Below, piece by piece: positions 1 through 7,990 of a stretch of 64,000 nt of DNA. The notes under the pieces were generated by a model that worked only from the letters and a program-made list of their open reading frames with translations, had not been told where the DNA came from and searched no databases. Where the stretch lies: NCBI GenBank assembly GCA_958453305.1, contig CAUDXH010000010.1:6930-70929 (forward strand), given 5' to 3'. Numbering within the stretch: the stretch's first letter is position 1; each line of letters opens with the position of its first letter. The translations under genes were made by a program, and so were the position numbers. The DNA comes from an uncultured Bacteroides sp. (GTDB lineage Bacteria; Bacteroidota; Bacteroidia; Bacteroidales; Bacteroidaceae).

Positions 1-78
1 GAAGTCTTTTAATTTTTTGGGATCGGTGCCAGAGATAAACACCACGGCACCGAATAAAAGCAGCATTAAACAAAACAT
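1..78 (-). CDS. Partial small membrane protein (N-terminus only)
   Basis: The minus strand opens with ATG at 78 and stays open to the window edge, giving 26 residues that begin MFCLMLLLFGAVVFISG and continue DPKK. The start is a hydrophobic segment, so this is probably a signal anchor or one membrane helix. The gene follows the frameshifted small gene at 88-301 with a 9-base gap, as in an operon. Only the N-terminus is visible, so no function can be given. Confidence 0.35.
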   Translation of the reverse strand, partial: MFCLMLLLFGAVVFISGTDPKKLKDF

Positions 79-87
79 AGCTTATTA

Positions 88-301
88 TTAATAAAGTGTT
101 GCACGTTCGTATAAACTTTGCGATATAATGCCATCTTTACAAAGTCCGTCTTTATATTCTCCGAAAGCTATATTAAAATCCAGTTTAAAAGAATGTTTCT
201 TTTTGTTGGCTTCTCTTTCAAATTCGCCTCCGAACTCTTTGCAGAACACCCAAAAAAGATCGGCGTAACTCTTTTTGATTGGTTATCGTATATTTTGCCA
301 T
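88..301 (-). pseudogene. Small Bacteroidales phage protein interrupted by a one-base shift in an A6/T6 run
   Basis: Reading from ATG at 301, the first 15 codons give MAKYTITNQKELRRS, then the frame breaks at six T (plus-strand A6, 252-257). With five T instead of six, the reading continues FWVFCKEFGGEF and runs to a stop at 88-90, about 70 residues in total, ending in SLYERATLY. The pattern 'LRxSFWxFC...ISxxLxxRATL' is one I associate with small uncharacterised proteins of Bacteroidales phages and plasmids. Either the gene is switched off or broken by slippage, or the assembly has one extra base. It precedes the partial gene at 1-78. Confidence 0.6.
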
Positions 302-303
302 GG

Positions 304-1197
304 CTATTTCATTTTAAAAGTTATGCCAGCAGGCAACAAAGAACGGTTAACACTGGAAACGAATTTATTAAAATCGTTCTCCGTTACTTTTGTTTCGTAG
401 TCTTTCCAATTAAAAACAAGCTCGTTACTATGATCGTAATATATCACATTACAAACTGATAACCCGGCATCAAGAACGGCCAGCATAACTCGCTTTTCAT
501 TTTCGGCCTTTTGTTGTTTCTTTTTGCAATCGTTAATTATTTCAGCGCGTTTTTTCTCGTATGCTTTGCGCTTTTCTTCGTCTTTTCGCGCTTGTACAGC
601 TTCAGGACGATAATAACCCTCGTTTATTCTGTTAGTTATAGTTGTACGTTCTTCATCCGTTAATTTCAAAGTAAAACGTTCATTTTCCGGCTTATATGGG
701 TTTTCCCATATTTGCCCGGTTAACTCTTCCAGCTTTTTTATAGCCTCGTTAGATTCTCTTTTCCAGCGTTCAACGATACCAAGCGTATAAAGAAGGTATT
801 TAAAGTATTGTTTATCTTCTGCCTGATAAAGTAAATTATACTCCGTTTCTGTAATACGCAAATAGTTAATTGCAGTTTCTTTGCTGCTGTTTGTAATATG
901 ATAAAACCCGTTTTCAACTGGGTACATTGGCGCGCCGTAATGATTAGACAAATGAAGATCAACGAACATTTTAAACTGTGGGAAACGCTTTAGTATTTCT
1001 TCATGGCAGCAACCACCAGCACACCAAACGAAACGCCCGTTTTTGCGTTGTTCGTAAATATCCGCCGTTATACTCCAATCGCATATATTATTTTTGCAAT
1101 CATCAGCCAGTAATATTTTAACATTGATTTCAAAGGTTGTCCCGGCTTGAATATATCTTTTTGATACTGTGTAACAAAGTCTATTTGTAGTAGTCAT
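304..1197 (-). CDS. Hypothetical protein, charged coiled-coil middle
   Basis: About 297 residues from ATG at 1197 (MTTTNRLC); an upstream in-frame ATG at 1251 would add a hydrophobic stretch that overlaps the leader repeat, so I prefer 1197. The N-terminal part has Cys-rich patches (CAGGCC at about residue 62) and the middle is strongly charged, with a run of K/E/R from about 200 to 235 that should form a helix or coiled coil. I do not recognise a family. It shares a leader motif with the gene at 1277-1558 and is probably co-regulated with it. Confidence 0.7.
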   Translation of the reverse strand: MTTTNRLCYTVSKRYIQAGTTFEINVKILLADDCKNNICDWSITADIYEQRKNGRFVWCAGGCCHEEILKRFPQFKMFVDLHLSNHYGAPMYPVENGFYHITNSSKETAINYLRITETEYNLLYQAEDKQYFKYLLYTLGIVERWKRESNEAIKKLEELTGQIWENPYKPENERFTLKLTDEERTTITNRINEGYYRPEAVQARKDEEKRKAYEKKRAEIINDCKKKQQKAENEKRVMLAVLDAGLSVCNVIYYDHSNELVFNWKDYETKVTENDFNKFVSSVNRSLLPAGITFKMK

Positions 1198-1276
1198 AAT
1201 ACAAAGTTTTAAAGGGTGAATAATGAAAAGTAAGAAGTAACCCGGAGCCATGACAACCCCGGAAAAATAGTTATTA

Positions 1277-1558
1277 TTAGAATTTAGAAAGATATTCCAC
1301 GCATCCGATAATATAGGCCGCGTGTTCTCTTGCCGCTTGTTCTTTTTCTTGCTTGGTTGCGGTCTTATGATCCTGATCGGAAAGCATTTTAGCCGCCATC
1401 CGGACGATCTTTTTCATAGTAGAACAGTTTGCAAGATATTCAACGGAAGGAGTTAAACCGCGGTTTACTTTTTTCAAGAGTGCATTTTGCAGCCATTCAG
1501 TAAGCGCGTAAATATCGCGAGAATTGCGAATATAGATAATTAATAAATCTGTGTTCAT
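1277..1558 (-). CDS. Hypothetical protein (93 aa)
   Basis: A 93-residue, mostly helical protein starting MNTDLLIIYIRNSRD and ending EYLSKF. It has no recognisable catalytic motif. The region just before the ATG (CACCCTTTAAATTTTGCGTT) closely resembles the one before the 304-1197 gene, and a 16-base leader repeat lies further upstream, so the two genes look like a small co-regulated set. Confidence 0.6.
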   Translation of the reverse strand: MNTDLLIIYIRNSRDIYALTEWLQNALLKKVNRGLTPSVEYLANCSTMKKIVRMAAKMLSDQDHKTATKQEKEQAAREHAAYIIGCVEYLSKF

Positions 1559-1622
1559 AACGCAAAATTTAAAGGGTGAAACTTGGTTTGTCTTTGTTTT
1601 TCCCTTAACTTTGCGTTATCAC

Positions 1623-1638
1623 TGTGGAAGGTGATCCG
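1623..1638. repeat. 16-bp leader repeat, copy 1 (TGTGGAAGGTGATCCG)
   Basis: The same 16 bases occur at 1990-2005. Read on the minus strand (CGGATCACCTTCCACA) each copy lies in the leader of a minus-strand gene: this one before 1277-1558, the other before 1698-1937. It could be a regulatory site or an RNA element. Confidence 0.55.
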
Positions 1639-1662
1639 ATAAACGCAAAGTTTAAAGGGAGG

Positions 1663-1690
1663 CCGGGAAGAGTCGCCAAACTCGACCCGG
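1663..1690 (+). terminator. Hairpin followed by T6, possible terminator
   Basis: CCGGG at 1663 pairs with CCCGG at 1686, with additional GAGT/ACTC pairing inside, followed on the plus strand by TTTTTT. The surrounding genes are on the minus strand and the hairpin lies directly downstream of 1698-1937, so it may act on either strand. Confidence 0.45.
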
Positions 1691-1697
1691 TTTTTTA

Positions 1698-1937
1698 TTA
1701 ATATGAAATCTTTTGAATGCGATCAAAAGGAATTAATAACGCTATATGTTTATCTTGATAGTGAATCAGTTCAAAACTATTTGCCGTTGATAGTCTTATA
1801 ATAGCGGCTTTTTTCGCCGTTTCTTGAAACACATCAAAATGAACCTTCAAACGGTTGCAACAGTTTGTGCCCTCTGGGGCTACATGTACGGCGTTTAGCG
1901 TTACATTTTTGTTTTGTAAGTTTAGTAATACTTCCAT
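1698..1937 (-). CDS. Hypothetical protein (79 aa)
   Basis: I start at ATG 1937 (MEVLLNLQNKNVTLNAVHV); an alternative start at 1961 adds eight residues. The protein is short with alternating hydrophobic residues that suggest beta structure, and two Cys (CCNRL) near residue 26. No family recognised. It is the first gene of the leftmost minus-strand group; its leader holds the second copy of the 16-bp repeat. Confidence 0.55.
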   Translation of the reverse strand: MEVLLNLQNKNVTLNAVHVAPEGTNCCNRLKVHFDVFQETAKKAAIIRLSTANSFELIHYQDKHIALLIPFDRIQKISY

Positions 1938-1989
1938 GATCTTATATTTTAAATTAAACACTCAACCAAGAAGAAGTAAAAGCGGAATT

Positions 1990-2005
1990 TGTGGAAGGTG
2001 ATCCG
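1990..2005. repeat. 16-bp leader repeat, copy 2
   Basis: Exact second copy of TGTGGAAGGTGATCCG, in the leader region of the minus-strand gene at 1698-1937. Confidence 0.55.
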
Positions 2006-2223
2006 GTCTTTTATCTCCTTTTCTGCATTACAAAGATACGAATAATATTTGTAATACAAAACAAAATGTACTTTTATTTTTAAGAAAATGCTCCGTTTTT
2101 ACATTTATTAATATTGATATAATATATTGATTATCAATAAATTAATAAATAATATGATGATAAATATAAAGTATTTAAGAAGTAAGGAAATATTTATAGA
2201 AAATAGGTGTTTAAATACGCTTA

Positions 2224-2255
2224 TTTGCTTTATTTATAGCCTTTGTTTAACTTTG
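2224..2255 (+). promoter_or_regulatory. Bacteroidales-type promoter for 2312-2878
   Basis: TTTG at 2224-2227, a 20-base spacer and TAACTTTG at 2248-2255 match the Bacteroidales consensus TTTG / TAnnTTTG. Transcription would start near 2262, before the preferred ATG at 2312 and after the alternative TTG start at 2243, which supports the later start. Confidence 0.65.
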
Positions 2256-2311
2256 TAGCAAGTTACAGAGCGCGAGACGCCAATATAATAAACCCTTTTA
2301 TATCGTTTTAT

Positions 2312-2878
2312 ATGGTGTATAGTAAGCGCGTAACAGATTTACAGCAAATTTATCAATTAACCCCGGATGATGTTTTCTTTTGTATGCTTGTAGCATCCGG
2401 CGCCAGTCGTGGCGAAGCATACGCAACTATATTTAGACCACGATCTACAAAGATAGAAACAGCGCAACGCGGAGCCGCCCAACTTGCAAAGGATAAACCC
2501 GGCATTAATAAACTAATACGGTCTTTTGAAGATAACCGCGCCGCCTTCCTTCCTGACAATGATAGCCCCAAAAGCAAGAAGAAAAAGAAAAACACAGAAA
2601 CAGAAGAGGAAGAAAAAGCCGGGAATGTTGTACAATACCGAGATAAAGACGCTGTTTTATCAGGCCTCGAACAAACCCTACCTTATTTAAGGGGCAAAGA
2701 TCGCGCGGATGTATTAATGAAAATAGCCGATCTTCAGCAAATGAAGAAGGACGAAAACACGGAAGAAGAGGAAACAGTACATTATTATCTACCTTTGCAA
2801 TGTTATAGATGCAGCCTTTTTATAGCTGATCGAGCAAAGCGGAAAGCAGAAGGAGCGGAAAAGCCGGATAATATTTAA
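2312..2878 (+). CDS. Putative small terminase-like DNA-binding protein
   Basis: From ATG 2312 (MVYSKRVTDLQQIYQLTPDD) the protein is 188 residues. The first 80 residues (TPDDVFFCMLVASGASRGEAYATIFRP) look like a helical DNA-binding domain of the terminase small subunit type; a lysine-rich linker (KSKKKKK) and an acidic segment follow, then a helical region containing YLRGKDRADVLMKIADL. A Cys pair (CYRC) lies near the C-terminus. The assignment is from general resemblance to small terminase-like proteins of Bacteroidales elements; the large subunit is 7 kb away on the other strand, so this is tentative. Confidence 0.4.
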   Translation: MVYSKRVTDLQQIYQLTPDDVFFCMLVASGASRGEAYATIFRPRSTKIETAQRGAAQLAKDKPGINKLIRSFEDNRAAFLPDNDSPKSKKKKKNTETEEEEKAGNVVQYRDKDAVLSGLEQTLPYLRGKDRADVLMKIADLQQMKKDENTEEEETVHYYLPLQCYRCSLFIADRAKRKAEGAEKPDNI

Positions 2879-3098
2879 TATTATAGGTATAATATAAAGA
2901 GAATCAAGGCAAAGCGCGGCTTTTCTCCTTCTTTGCTGGTCAACTGGATAATGAAAGCAGGGAGGGCCCCCCCGGCTACCCAAGACACCAAGCATGTTTC
3001 AATCCCGGTCAAGATTTTTATTTTTTTTTCTTTTTTGGAGCCAATAATGGATGTTTTTAAGGCTTTTCCAATGATAAATTACAAAAGTGAATGTCCGA

Positions 3099-3330
3099 TG
3101 TATAGTTTTACTTCTGAAAATGTATAGTATATGTATAGTTTACTTCATAACTATACATGTGTAAATCATTCATTATTAGGTCAATGGAAATTTAATGTAT
3201 AGTATGTATAGTTTATATGTAAATTGCGTATGGGAAAAAAATATATATAATATGGTTTGCATAAAAAACTATACATACTATGCACTATTTTTCCATTGAT
3301 TTGTATTTCAATATGTTATATATGTATAGT
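3099..3330. repeat. Eight TGTATAGT iterons
   Basis: TGTATAGT occurs on the plus strand at 3099, 3121, 3132, 3196, 3205 and 3323, and its complement ACTATACA at 3150 and 3268. Eight exact 8-mers in 232 bases of AT-rich DNA, some 9-11 bases apart, are the form of initiator or regulator binding sites. The helicase gene starts 0.6 kb downstream. Confidence 0.7.
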
Positions 3331-3511
3331 TGCCTTTAAAACCCTACATAAACCATACATATCAGAGAGAATGTTCCATCTGTATTTCCTATTGAAATAG
3401 AGTAGTTATCCTTTGTTTATCAATATTTTGCGATTATTGGTCTTCAATGATGCAACGAATAAAAACATGGCAAAAAGACTTCAAAAAAGCGTGTTTATTC
3501 TATATTTTAAG

Positions 3512-3563
3512 TAGAAAATAATAGTATTTATATAGTAATTATGTAGAAAATAAGCTATATTTG
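3512..3563 (+). promoter_or_regulatory. Promoter with tandem TAGAAAATAA half-sites
   Basis: A TATATTTG box lies at 3556-3563. There is no TTTG at the usual upstream distance; instead TAGAAAATAA occurs at 3512 and again at 3544, 32 bases (three helical turns) apart, the second almost touching the box. The same motif marks promoters at 11179 and 26895. This suggests an activated or repressed promoter for the 3635-7510 genes. Confidence 0.55.
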
Positions 3564-3634
3564 TGGCATAAAACACTTGAAAAATAGCATAAAAACAGTA
3601 GAAATGCTTTGTTTTCGGGTATAAAAACGGTGGT

Positions 3635-3898
3635 ATGAATAAGTTTGAGTCTATATTGTTTGATTATGGGCGATACGTTTTTGTTTCTGTGTTCAGAAAA
3701 GCGCAGGAAGAGGAAAGATATGAAGATTGTGCGGTGATGCGAGATATTATGCAAAAATATCATATACCTTGTGACACATCTTTAGAGGACTGGCGTACTG
3801 ATTTGTGGCGATTTGGATATTCAGGAGATGTTGCTATAAATAATCTGTCAGTATATATGGTTGAGGCCTTAACCCGTGCCGGGTATTCAAATTCATAG
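3635..3898 (+). CDS. Hypothetical protein (87 aa)
   Basis: An 87-residue protein (MNKFESILFDYGRYVF...) with no recognised domain. It is the first gene after the 3556 promoter box and ends eight bases before the ATG used for the helicase gene, so the two are probably cotranscribed. Confidence 0.6.
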   Translation: MNKFESILFDYGRYVFVSVFRKAQEEERYEDCAVMRDIMQKYHIPCDTSLEDWRTDLWRFGYSGDVAINNLSVYMVEALTRAGYSNS

Positions 3899-3905
3899 AT
3901 TGTAC

Positions 3906-5543
3906 ATGGAGAAGGGAAAGTATAGGAAGTTGTTAAATGAGGTCTTCGGGCTTATGAAAGGCGAGAAACTGGATGCCGCCTTACAAGAGTCCAAAAGTGC
4001 AGCGCGTGTTGACGCTGTGCAGGACTTGATGCGTGCAGCCATTATACGATCTTCGATTTGTAAGTTCAATGGTACGCCTTACTATTTCAGTGGCCGGATA
4101 TATGAAGAGATGGCATGGGATGATTTTGGCAATCTGATATATGACTTGATGCGTAAATGCAAAATGCCCAATGGTGATTATTCCCGTGTGGAGGGTGTAC
4201 TGAAAGTCTGTAAGCGTGTGGTGGCAGGAAAAGCCTTGAAGCCTGATAATGCCATTGTGGTGTTCAATAACTGTGTGTTTGATATGAATGCTCGCCGTGC
4301 ACATTCTTTCAACCGCCGTTGGGTACAGACTACATGTGTTCCCTATGACTACAAGCCGGAAGAGCATGTCTTTCTTTGGAGAATGTTCCTGGATGAAGTT
4401 TTGCCGGACAAAAACATGCAAAAAGTTTTGCAGGAGTTTCTTGGAAGTATTTTTGTTGACCGGCGTGTGGCGAAAATGGAAACTATGCTTGTTCTTCGTG
4501 GCTCCGGCTCCAATGGCAAAAGTGTAGTCTTTGAAACGATCATGGGCATACTTGGCCGGGAGAATGTCAGCAATTTCGGCATAGGTGCATTGATTACTGG
4601 AAATGAGAGAAAAAAAAATATCGCTTTCATTAATGGCAAGCGGTTGAACTACTGTTCTGAAATACAAGCGTTAGAGTTTGGTAAGGATAGTGACACGTTG
4701 AAGAGCCTTATCAGTGGTGAACCTACCGAAGCCCGGCCTATCTATGGCGATAACTTCACTGCTTACAATATTCCTCTGCTTATGGCAAATGCCAACCAAA
4801 TGCCGTATTTGAAAGACTGGAGCTATGGAATGAGGCGGCGTATTTGCATTATTCCCTTTGAGGTGGAGATACCCAAAGCCCGGCAGAAAAAAGAACTGTC
4901 ACGGGATTTGGAGGCCGAATACCCAGCTATATTCAATTGGATATTGGAAGGACGTGACCGTTTTATCGCCAATGGTTATAAGTTGACAGACAGTAAGGAG
5001 CTTGAAAATGTCATGGATGAATATCAGTCGGAAAGTAGTACCGTAATGAAGTTCATGTATCAAATGAACTATCTGTGCCGCTATGAGGAAATTGCCGATA
5101 TTGAACCCAAATGGATGTCTTCGGCCATTCTGTACCGGAAATATTGCAAATGGTGTAGGGACAATAATGCCAAAGAAGAGAATGTGACAGTATTCGGACG
5201 TATTCTTTCGGAAGCCGGTTATCGTAAAAAAAGAACCCCGAATGGTCAGGTGTATGGTTTGTATGGAACAGCCTTGACGGAAAAACTCTATTATGAGAAA
5301 CGGGAAGACCTACGGGGTAACTATAAGCAAAGGATCGCTAAACCGGTTTATCAAGATGGCAAACGATACGCTTATACCCATGAAGGGCTTGCGGCCTGCT
5401 TGTCATTGAGCATTTATCAAGTCCAGCGTTTGTTCCGGGAGAAGAAACTGGAGGGGACGTACCACATGGAGAAGAGAACAACTGTTTTTGACTTGGACGC
5501 TGTGGAGAAGATTATCAAACAATTAAAAATAAGAACCAAATAG
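3906..5543 (+). CDS. D5/P4-type superfamily 3 DNA helicase (primase-associated)
   Basis: From ATG 3906 (MEKGKYRK) the protein is 545 residues; a GTG start at 3876 would overlap the previous gene. The ATPase core starts near residue 195 with a Walker A loop (LRGSGSNGKS), followed by an acidic region around NGKRLNYCSEIQAL and a sensor-like MANANQMP, as in phage D5/P4-type SF3 helicases. The N-terminal 180 residues are the D5-N type linker; no primase active site is visible. The C-terminus (YTHEGLAACLSLSIYQVQRLF) looks like a helix-turn-helix. The role would be opening and unwinding DNA at the origin, and the iteron region is just upstream. Confidence 0.85.
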   Translation: MEKGKYRKLLNEVFGLMKGEKLDAALQESKSAARVDAVQDLMRAAIIRSSICKFNGTPYYFSGRIYEEMAWDDFGNLIYDLMRKCKMPNGDYSRVEGVLKVCKRVVAGKALKPDNAIVVFNNCVFDMNARRAHSFNRRWVQTTCVPYDYKPEEHVFLWRMFLDEVLPDKNMQKVLQEFLGSIFVDRRVAKMETMLVLRGSGSNGKSVVFETIMGILGRENVSNFGIGALITGNERKKNIAFINGKRLNYCSEIQALEFGKDSDTLKSLISGEPTEARPIYGDNFTAYNIPLLMANANQMPYLKDWSYGMRRRICIIPFEVEIPKARQKKELSRDLEAEYPAIFNWILEGRDRFIANGYKLTDSKELENVMDEYQSESSTVMKFMYQMNYLCRYEEIADIEPKWMSSAILYRKYCKWCRDNNAKEENVTVFGRILSEAGYRKKRTPNGQVYGLYGTALTEKLYYEKREDLRGNYKQRIAKPVYQDGKRYAYTHEGLAACLSLSIYQVQRLFREKKLEGTYHMEKRTTVFDLDAVEKIIKQLKIRTK

Positions 5544-5544
5544 T

Positions 5545-5727
5545 ATGATCGCACCGGATGAATTTGCAGAGGTTATTGAAAAAATAGATAACCTACGGGG
5601 AGCATTGGAAATCCCTATGCCAGCTGGATTTCATGTAAATCAAATGAAGCGTGAGCTTGAAGAAGTATCAGACAAATTAAAACGGATTTACGTTGAGGAA
5701 GAAGACGAAAATCCATGGGAGGAATAA
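5545..5727 (+). CDS. Hypothetical protein (60 aa)
   Basis: A short acidic, helical protein (MIAPDEFAEVIEKIDNLRG) starting one base after the helicase stop, so translationally linked to it. No family recognised. Confidence 0.55.
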   Translation: MIAPDEFAEVIEKIDNLRGALEIPMPAGFHVNQMKRELEEVSDKLKRIYVEEEDENPWEE

Positions 5728-5729
5728 GC

Positions 5730-5951
5730 ATGGCAGTAAAATTTAGACACAAGGAAACGGGATTGTTCTTTTGCAGGGCAAAGGGATTATCCCCTTCAAG
5801 AAGAGATTATGACAAACTTGGAGAAGAAGGTATTTTTAGGAAAAGGCATTTGTCTAAGCGAGGAAGAATCTACGAAAGCGCAACTGAAAATCAGAAACGG
5901 GATTGGATTGGTAAGAAACATGCAGATGAATTTGAAATAGTAAAAGTATGA
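5730..5951 (+). CDS. Hypothetical basic protein (73 aa)
   Basis: I use ATG 5730 (MAVKFRHKETGLFFCRAKG) because GGAGGA lies a proper distance upstream inside the end of the previous gene, one of the few Shine-Dalgarno-like sites in this window. The protein is basic and short. It overlaps the next gene by four bases. Confidence 0.6.
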   Translation: MAVKFRHKETGLFFCRAKGLSPSRRDYDKLGEEGIFRKRHLSKRGRIYESATENQKRDWIGKKHADEFEIVKV

Positions 5952-6334
5952 AAAATATGAATCACATAGAGTTAAGTGTTGAGCTGATGTCTATTCTTCG
6001 GGCCTTGAACTATTCATGTGAATTGAAGACAATAGAAGGTAAGAGCATTGTAATGGATATAGCAGTGCAAGGAGAATTGTCTGTCAGACACCAAAAAATG
6101 ATTGAAATGCTTCTTGGTGGATTTCTCTCTGAATTTTATTGGGTAAATGGGAAGCATCATATTTATATCAGAGAAGAGTGCAAAGGGCTTCTTCCTGATG
6201 ATGATAGGTATAGTTGCTTGATTTATGAAATGAATAAAGTATCATCGGATGAAGAACGTATAAACTCTTACGGTAAGGAATACTTTTTTAATCTTGGAGA
6301 TAGATTTGAACGTAAATTAAAAATAGGATTATGA
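5948..6334 (+). CDS. Hypothetical protein (128 aa)
   Basis: A 128-residue protein (MKNMNHIELSVELMSILRAL) overlapping both neighbours by four bases, in the early plus-strand operon. The middle has aromatic residues (FYWVNGKHHIYI), compatible with a small alpha/beta fold. No family recognised. Confidence 0.6.
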   Translation: MKNMNHIELSVELMSILRALNYSCELKTIEGKSIVMDIAVQGELSVRHQKMIEMLLGGFLSEFYWVNGKHHIYIREECKGLLPDDDRYSCLIYEMNKVSSDEERINSYGKEYFFNLGDRFERKLKIGL

Positions 6335-6738
6335 GCAAAAAAACAAATGGTATTCAGGTAGGTAACTTTATTGTTACGAGGGATAATGGTAGTGAACATG
6401 ACTGGATCAGTATTAAGGCAGTGTCAGGTTTTTGGAGTATGCGTTTTCGGGATGATAACGGAATGTTTTCCCGGATTCGGGAGTTAACCAACAATAAGGA
6501 ACTTCGTGAATATTTGGAAACATGGATCAAAGTATGTTTCCTTATTAGTAATGCAACCCCTGACGTTAAGTTTATGGAAGAGTTTTTTAAAAGCTATTCT
6601 GATCTTACCGAACGGCTACGAGGCTTGCAGCAACCAGTATCACCGGAAGATGATGCCAAGATACTGGAAGAAGAGAGAAACATGAATAGTATCAAGGAAG
6701 GTATTAAGGAGGAACATAAAAATGAGGGTACCGACTGA
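6331..6738 (+). CDS. Hypothetical protein (135 aa)
   Basis: A 135-residue protein beginning MSKKTNGIQVGNFIVTRDNG; the first half reads as beta strands (WISIKAVSGFWSMRF) and the C-terminus is a charged helix. It overlaps the MuF-like gene by 17 bases. No family recognised. Confidence 0.6.
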   Translation: MSKKTNGIQVGNFIVTRDNGSEHDWISIKAVSGFWSMRFRDDNGMFSRIRELTNNKELREYLETWIKVCFLISNATPDVKFMEEFFKSYSDLTERLRGLQQPVSPEDDAKILEEERNMNSIKEGIKEEHKNEGTD

Positions 6739-7510
6739 TAAGGAAATTGAAGAGGCCAAAGAATACCTCCGTCAACGTCTGGATGCGGAGCTATCCATGC
6801 GTACCAATCTTCAAATTGTAATGATCGAGGCGGCAAAGCAAATTATAGATATTTCATACCGGTACAAGATCAGCCCTGAACTATTCCGTTTTTCAGCAAA
6901 CAGACAGTTGCAGGAGGAAGTGGATGCCATTATTTTATCCCTTCTTGAAATAATTGAAGACTATACTTATACTTTGGCAGTAGCGACACATGAGGATAAT
7001 AAGGATGCAATCATAACATGTATAACGCGAGAATCATACGGCAAAACCTTCACACAACGTGCAAGAGAATATGTTGACCGGTTTTCAAAGGAGGTTGAAA
7101 CGGCCATTGCCGCCGGATTACTACTGAACCTTTCCAAAGACAAATTACTTTCATCTATCAGGCAGTCGGTAAAAACGCCATTGCTTAATGAGCATGTACA
7201 GAGAGCTATTTCAAAGGGTTATCCGATTATTTCAAGACTCGGTGTTCAGGAGTCTTTTGGAGTAGGACGTACTGTAAGCTCTTGGACTGCACTGTCAGAT
7301 TTGACGGAGTATGCTGTGGCAGAGGGTTGGATGAAGCATTGGGAATTGCAGGCTAAAGCCTGTGGAGCCGTAGGGTTCTTTGTCATGCGTGGCAGCTCCT
7401 ATCCTTGTAACATTTGTGACGATGAAGTCGGATTTCATGTGGAATGGGACAAATTACCACCGTATCACGGTCATTGTAAATGCTTTGCCGTTCCCGTATC
7501 AGCAATATAA
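6722..7510 (+). CDS. MuF-like minor head protein
   Basis: A 262-residue protein. The C-terminal 80 residues carry the pattern of phage Mu F-type head morphogenesis domains: CNICDDEVGFH followed by LPPYHGHCKCFAVPV, giving a C-x2-C and H-x2-C-x-C arrangement. The rest is helical. MuF-like proteins act in head assembly at the portal and are usually next to the portal gene. Here the portal is also adjacent (7991-9487) but on the opposite strand, so the two genes converge. Confidence 0.7.
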   Translation: MRVPTDKEIEEAKEYLRQRLDAELSMRTNLQIVMIEAAKQIIDISYRYKISPELFRFSANRQLQEEVDAIILSLLEIIEDYTYTLAVATHEDNKDAIITCITRESYGKTFTQRAREYVDRFSKEVETAIAAGLLLNLSKDKLLSSIRQSVKTPLLNEHVQRAISKGYPIISRLGVQESFGVGRTVSSWTALSDLTEYAVAEGWMKHWELQAKACGAVGFFVMRGSSYPCNICDDEVGFHVEWDKLPPYHGHCKCFAVPVSAI

Positions 7511-7539
7511 TTATTTAACATACTAAATATCAGAATATT

Positions 7540-7794
7540 ATGTTTGGATTATCATTAATCAGCACAAAGAAACTCAATCATCTTGCATCAGAATGCAGCA
7601 AACTGGCTATTGCCAATGTTGAGCTTTCAAAACAAAATGCGACACAATCTAAAACTATTATGGAACTTACTGGAGAAGTCCGGGTGCTAAATTCTAAAAT
7701 CCTTCTGAATGAAAGTATCAATGATGATCTGCAAAAGAAGCTTAACCGGAAATATCCTCGAAAGCCTTATAATAAAAAATTGTATCGAAAGTAG
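7540..7794 (+). CDS. Hypothetical coiled-coil protein (84 aa)
   Basis: An 84-residue protein (MFGLSLISTKKLNHLASECSK) with a central helix rich in L/N/Q/E (residues 15-65) likely to form a coiled coil and a basic tail (KYPRKPYNKKLYRK). It is the last gene before the convergent terminators at 7884-7980. Confidence 0.55.
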   Translation: MFGLSLISTKKLNHLASECSKLAIANVELSKQNATQSKTIMELTGEVRVLNSKILLNESINDDLQKKLNRKYPRKPYNKKLYRK

Positions 7795-7815
7795 TGTCAT
7801 ATTCAATTCATTCAT

Positions 7816-7920
7816 TACATTTGCAATGTAGAAGCTGACTTGTTATAACACAAGCTTATCAACCAAATTGTTGAAAAAGTAAAGCCTCTGTCTATTTTAT
7901 GTAGGCAGAGGCGGCTTTTC
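7816..7920 (+). ncRNA. Candidate short transcript with its own promoter box and terminator
   Basis: TACATTTG at 7816-7823 matches the Bacteroidales -7 box, though no -33 TTTG is present. About 90 bases later comes a strong hairpin (7884-7912) followed by GGCTTTT. The interval has no ORF but holds a CTTGT/ACAAG hairpin near 7838. It could equally be just the 3' untranslated region of 7540-7794. Confidence 0.3.
7884..7912 (+). terminator. Intrinsic terminator after 7540-7794
   Basis: GCCTCTG at 7884 pairs with CAGAGGC at 7906, a perfect 7-bp stem, followed by GGCTTTTCC. It closes the plus-strand operon that faces the portal gene. Confidence 0.65.
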
Positions 7921-7948
7921 CTAATGTATAGTTACATTGGATTCAGAG

Positions 7949-7980
7949 CGCGGAGTACGGGATTGCTTTCGCGCTCCGCG
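7949..7980 (-). terminator. Hairpin at the end of the portal/terminase operon
   Basis: CGCGGAG at 7949 pairs with CTCCGCG at 7974. It lies eleven bases past the portal stop codon on the minus strand and is the likely end of the minus-strand packaging transcript; there is no clear T run. Confidence 0.5.
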
Positions 7981-7990
7981 TTGGTACAGA

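Larger units (their letters stand above)
2879..3634. other. AT-rich intergenic region; candidate replication origin
   Basis: About 750 bases without a convincing gene. It contains a C7 run (2967-2973), eight TGTATAGT iterons (3099-3330), then tandem TAGAAAATAA sites and a TATATTTG promoter box (3512-3563). It lies before a D5-type helicase gene, a usual place for a phage or plasmid origin. Confidence 0.5.

Noticed and set aside
118..459. 113-codon open frame on the plus strand
   Set aside because: It lies antisense to the small frameshifted gene at 88-301 and the end of 304-1197, whose composition is protein-like; this one reads as low-quality antisense.
2933..3127. 64-codon plus-strand frame
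   Set aside because: Lies in the C7 and iteron region with no protein-like pattern.
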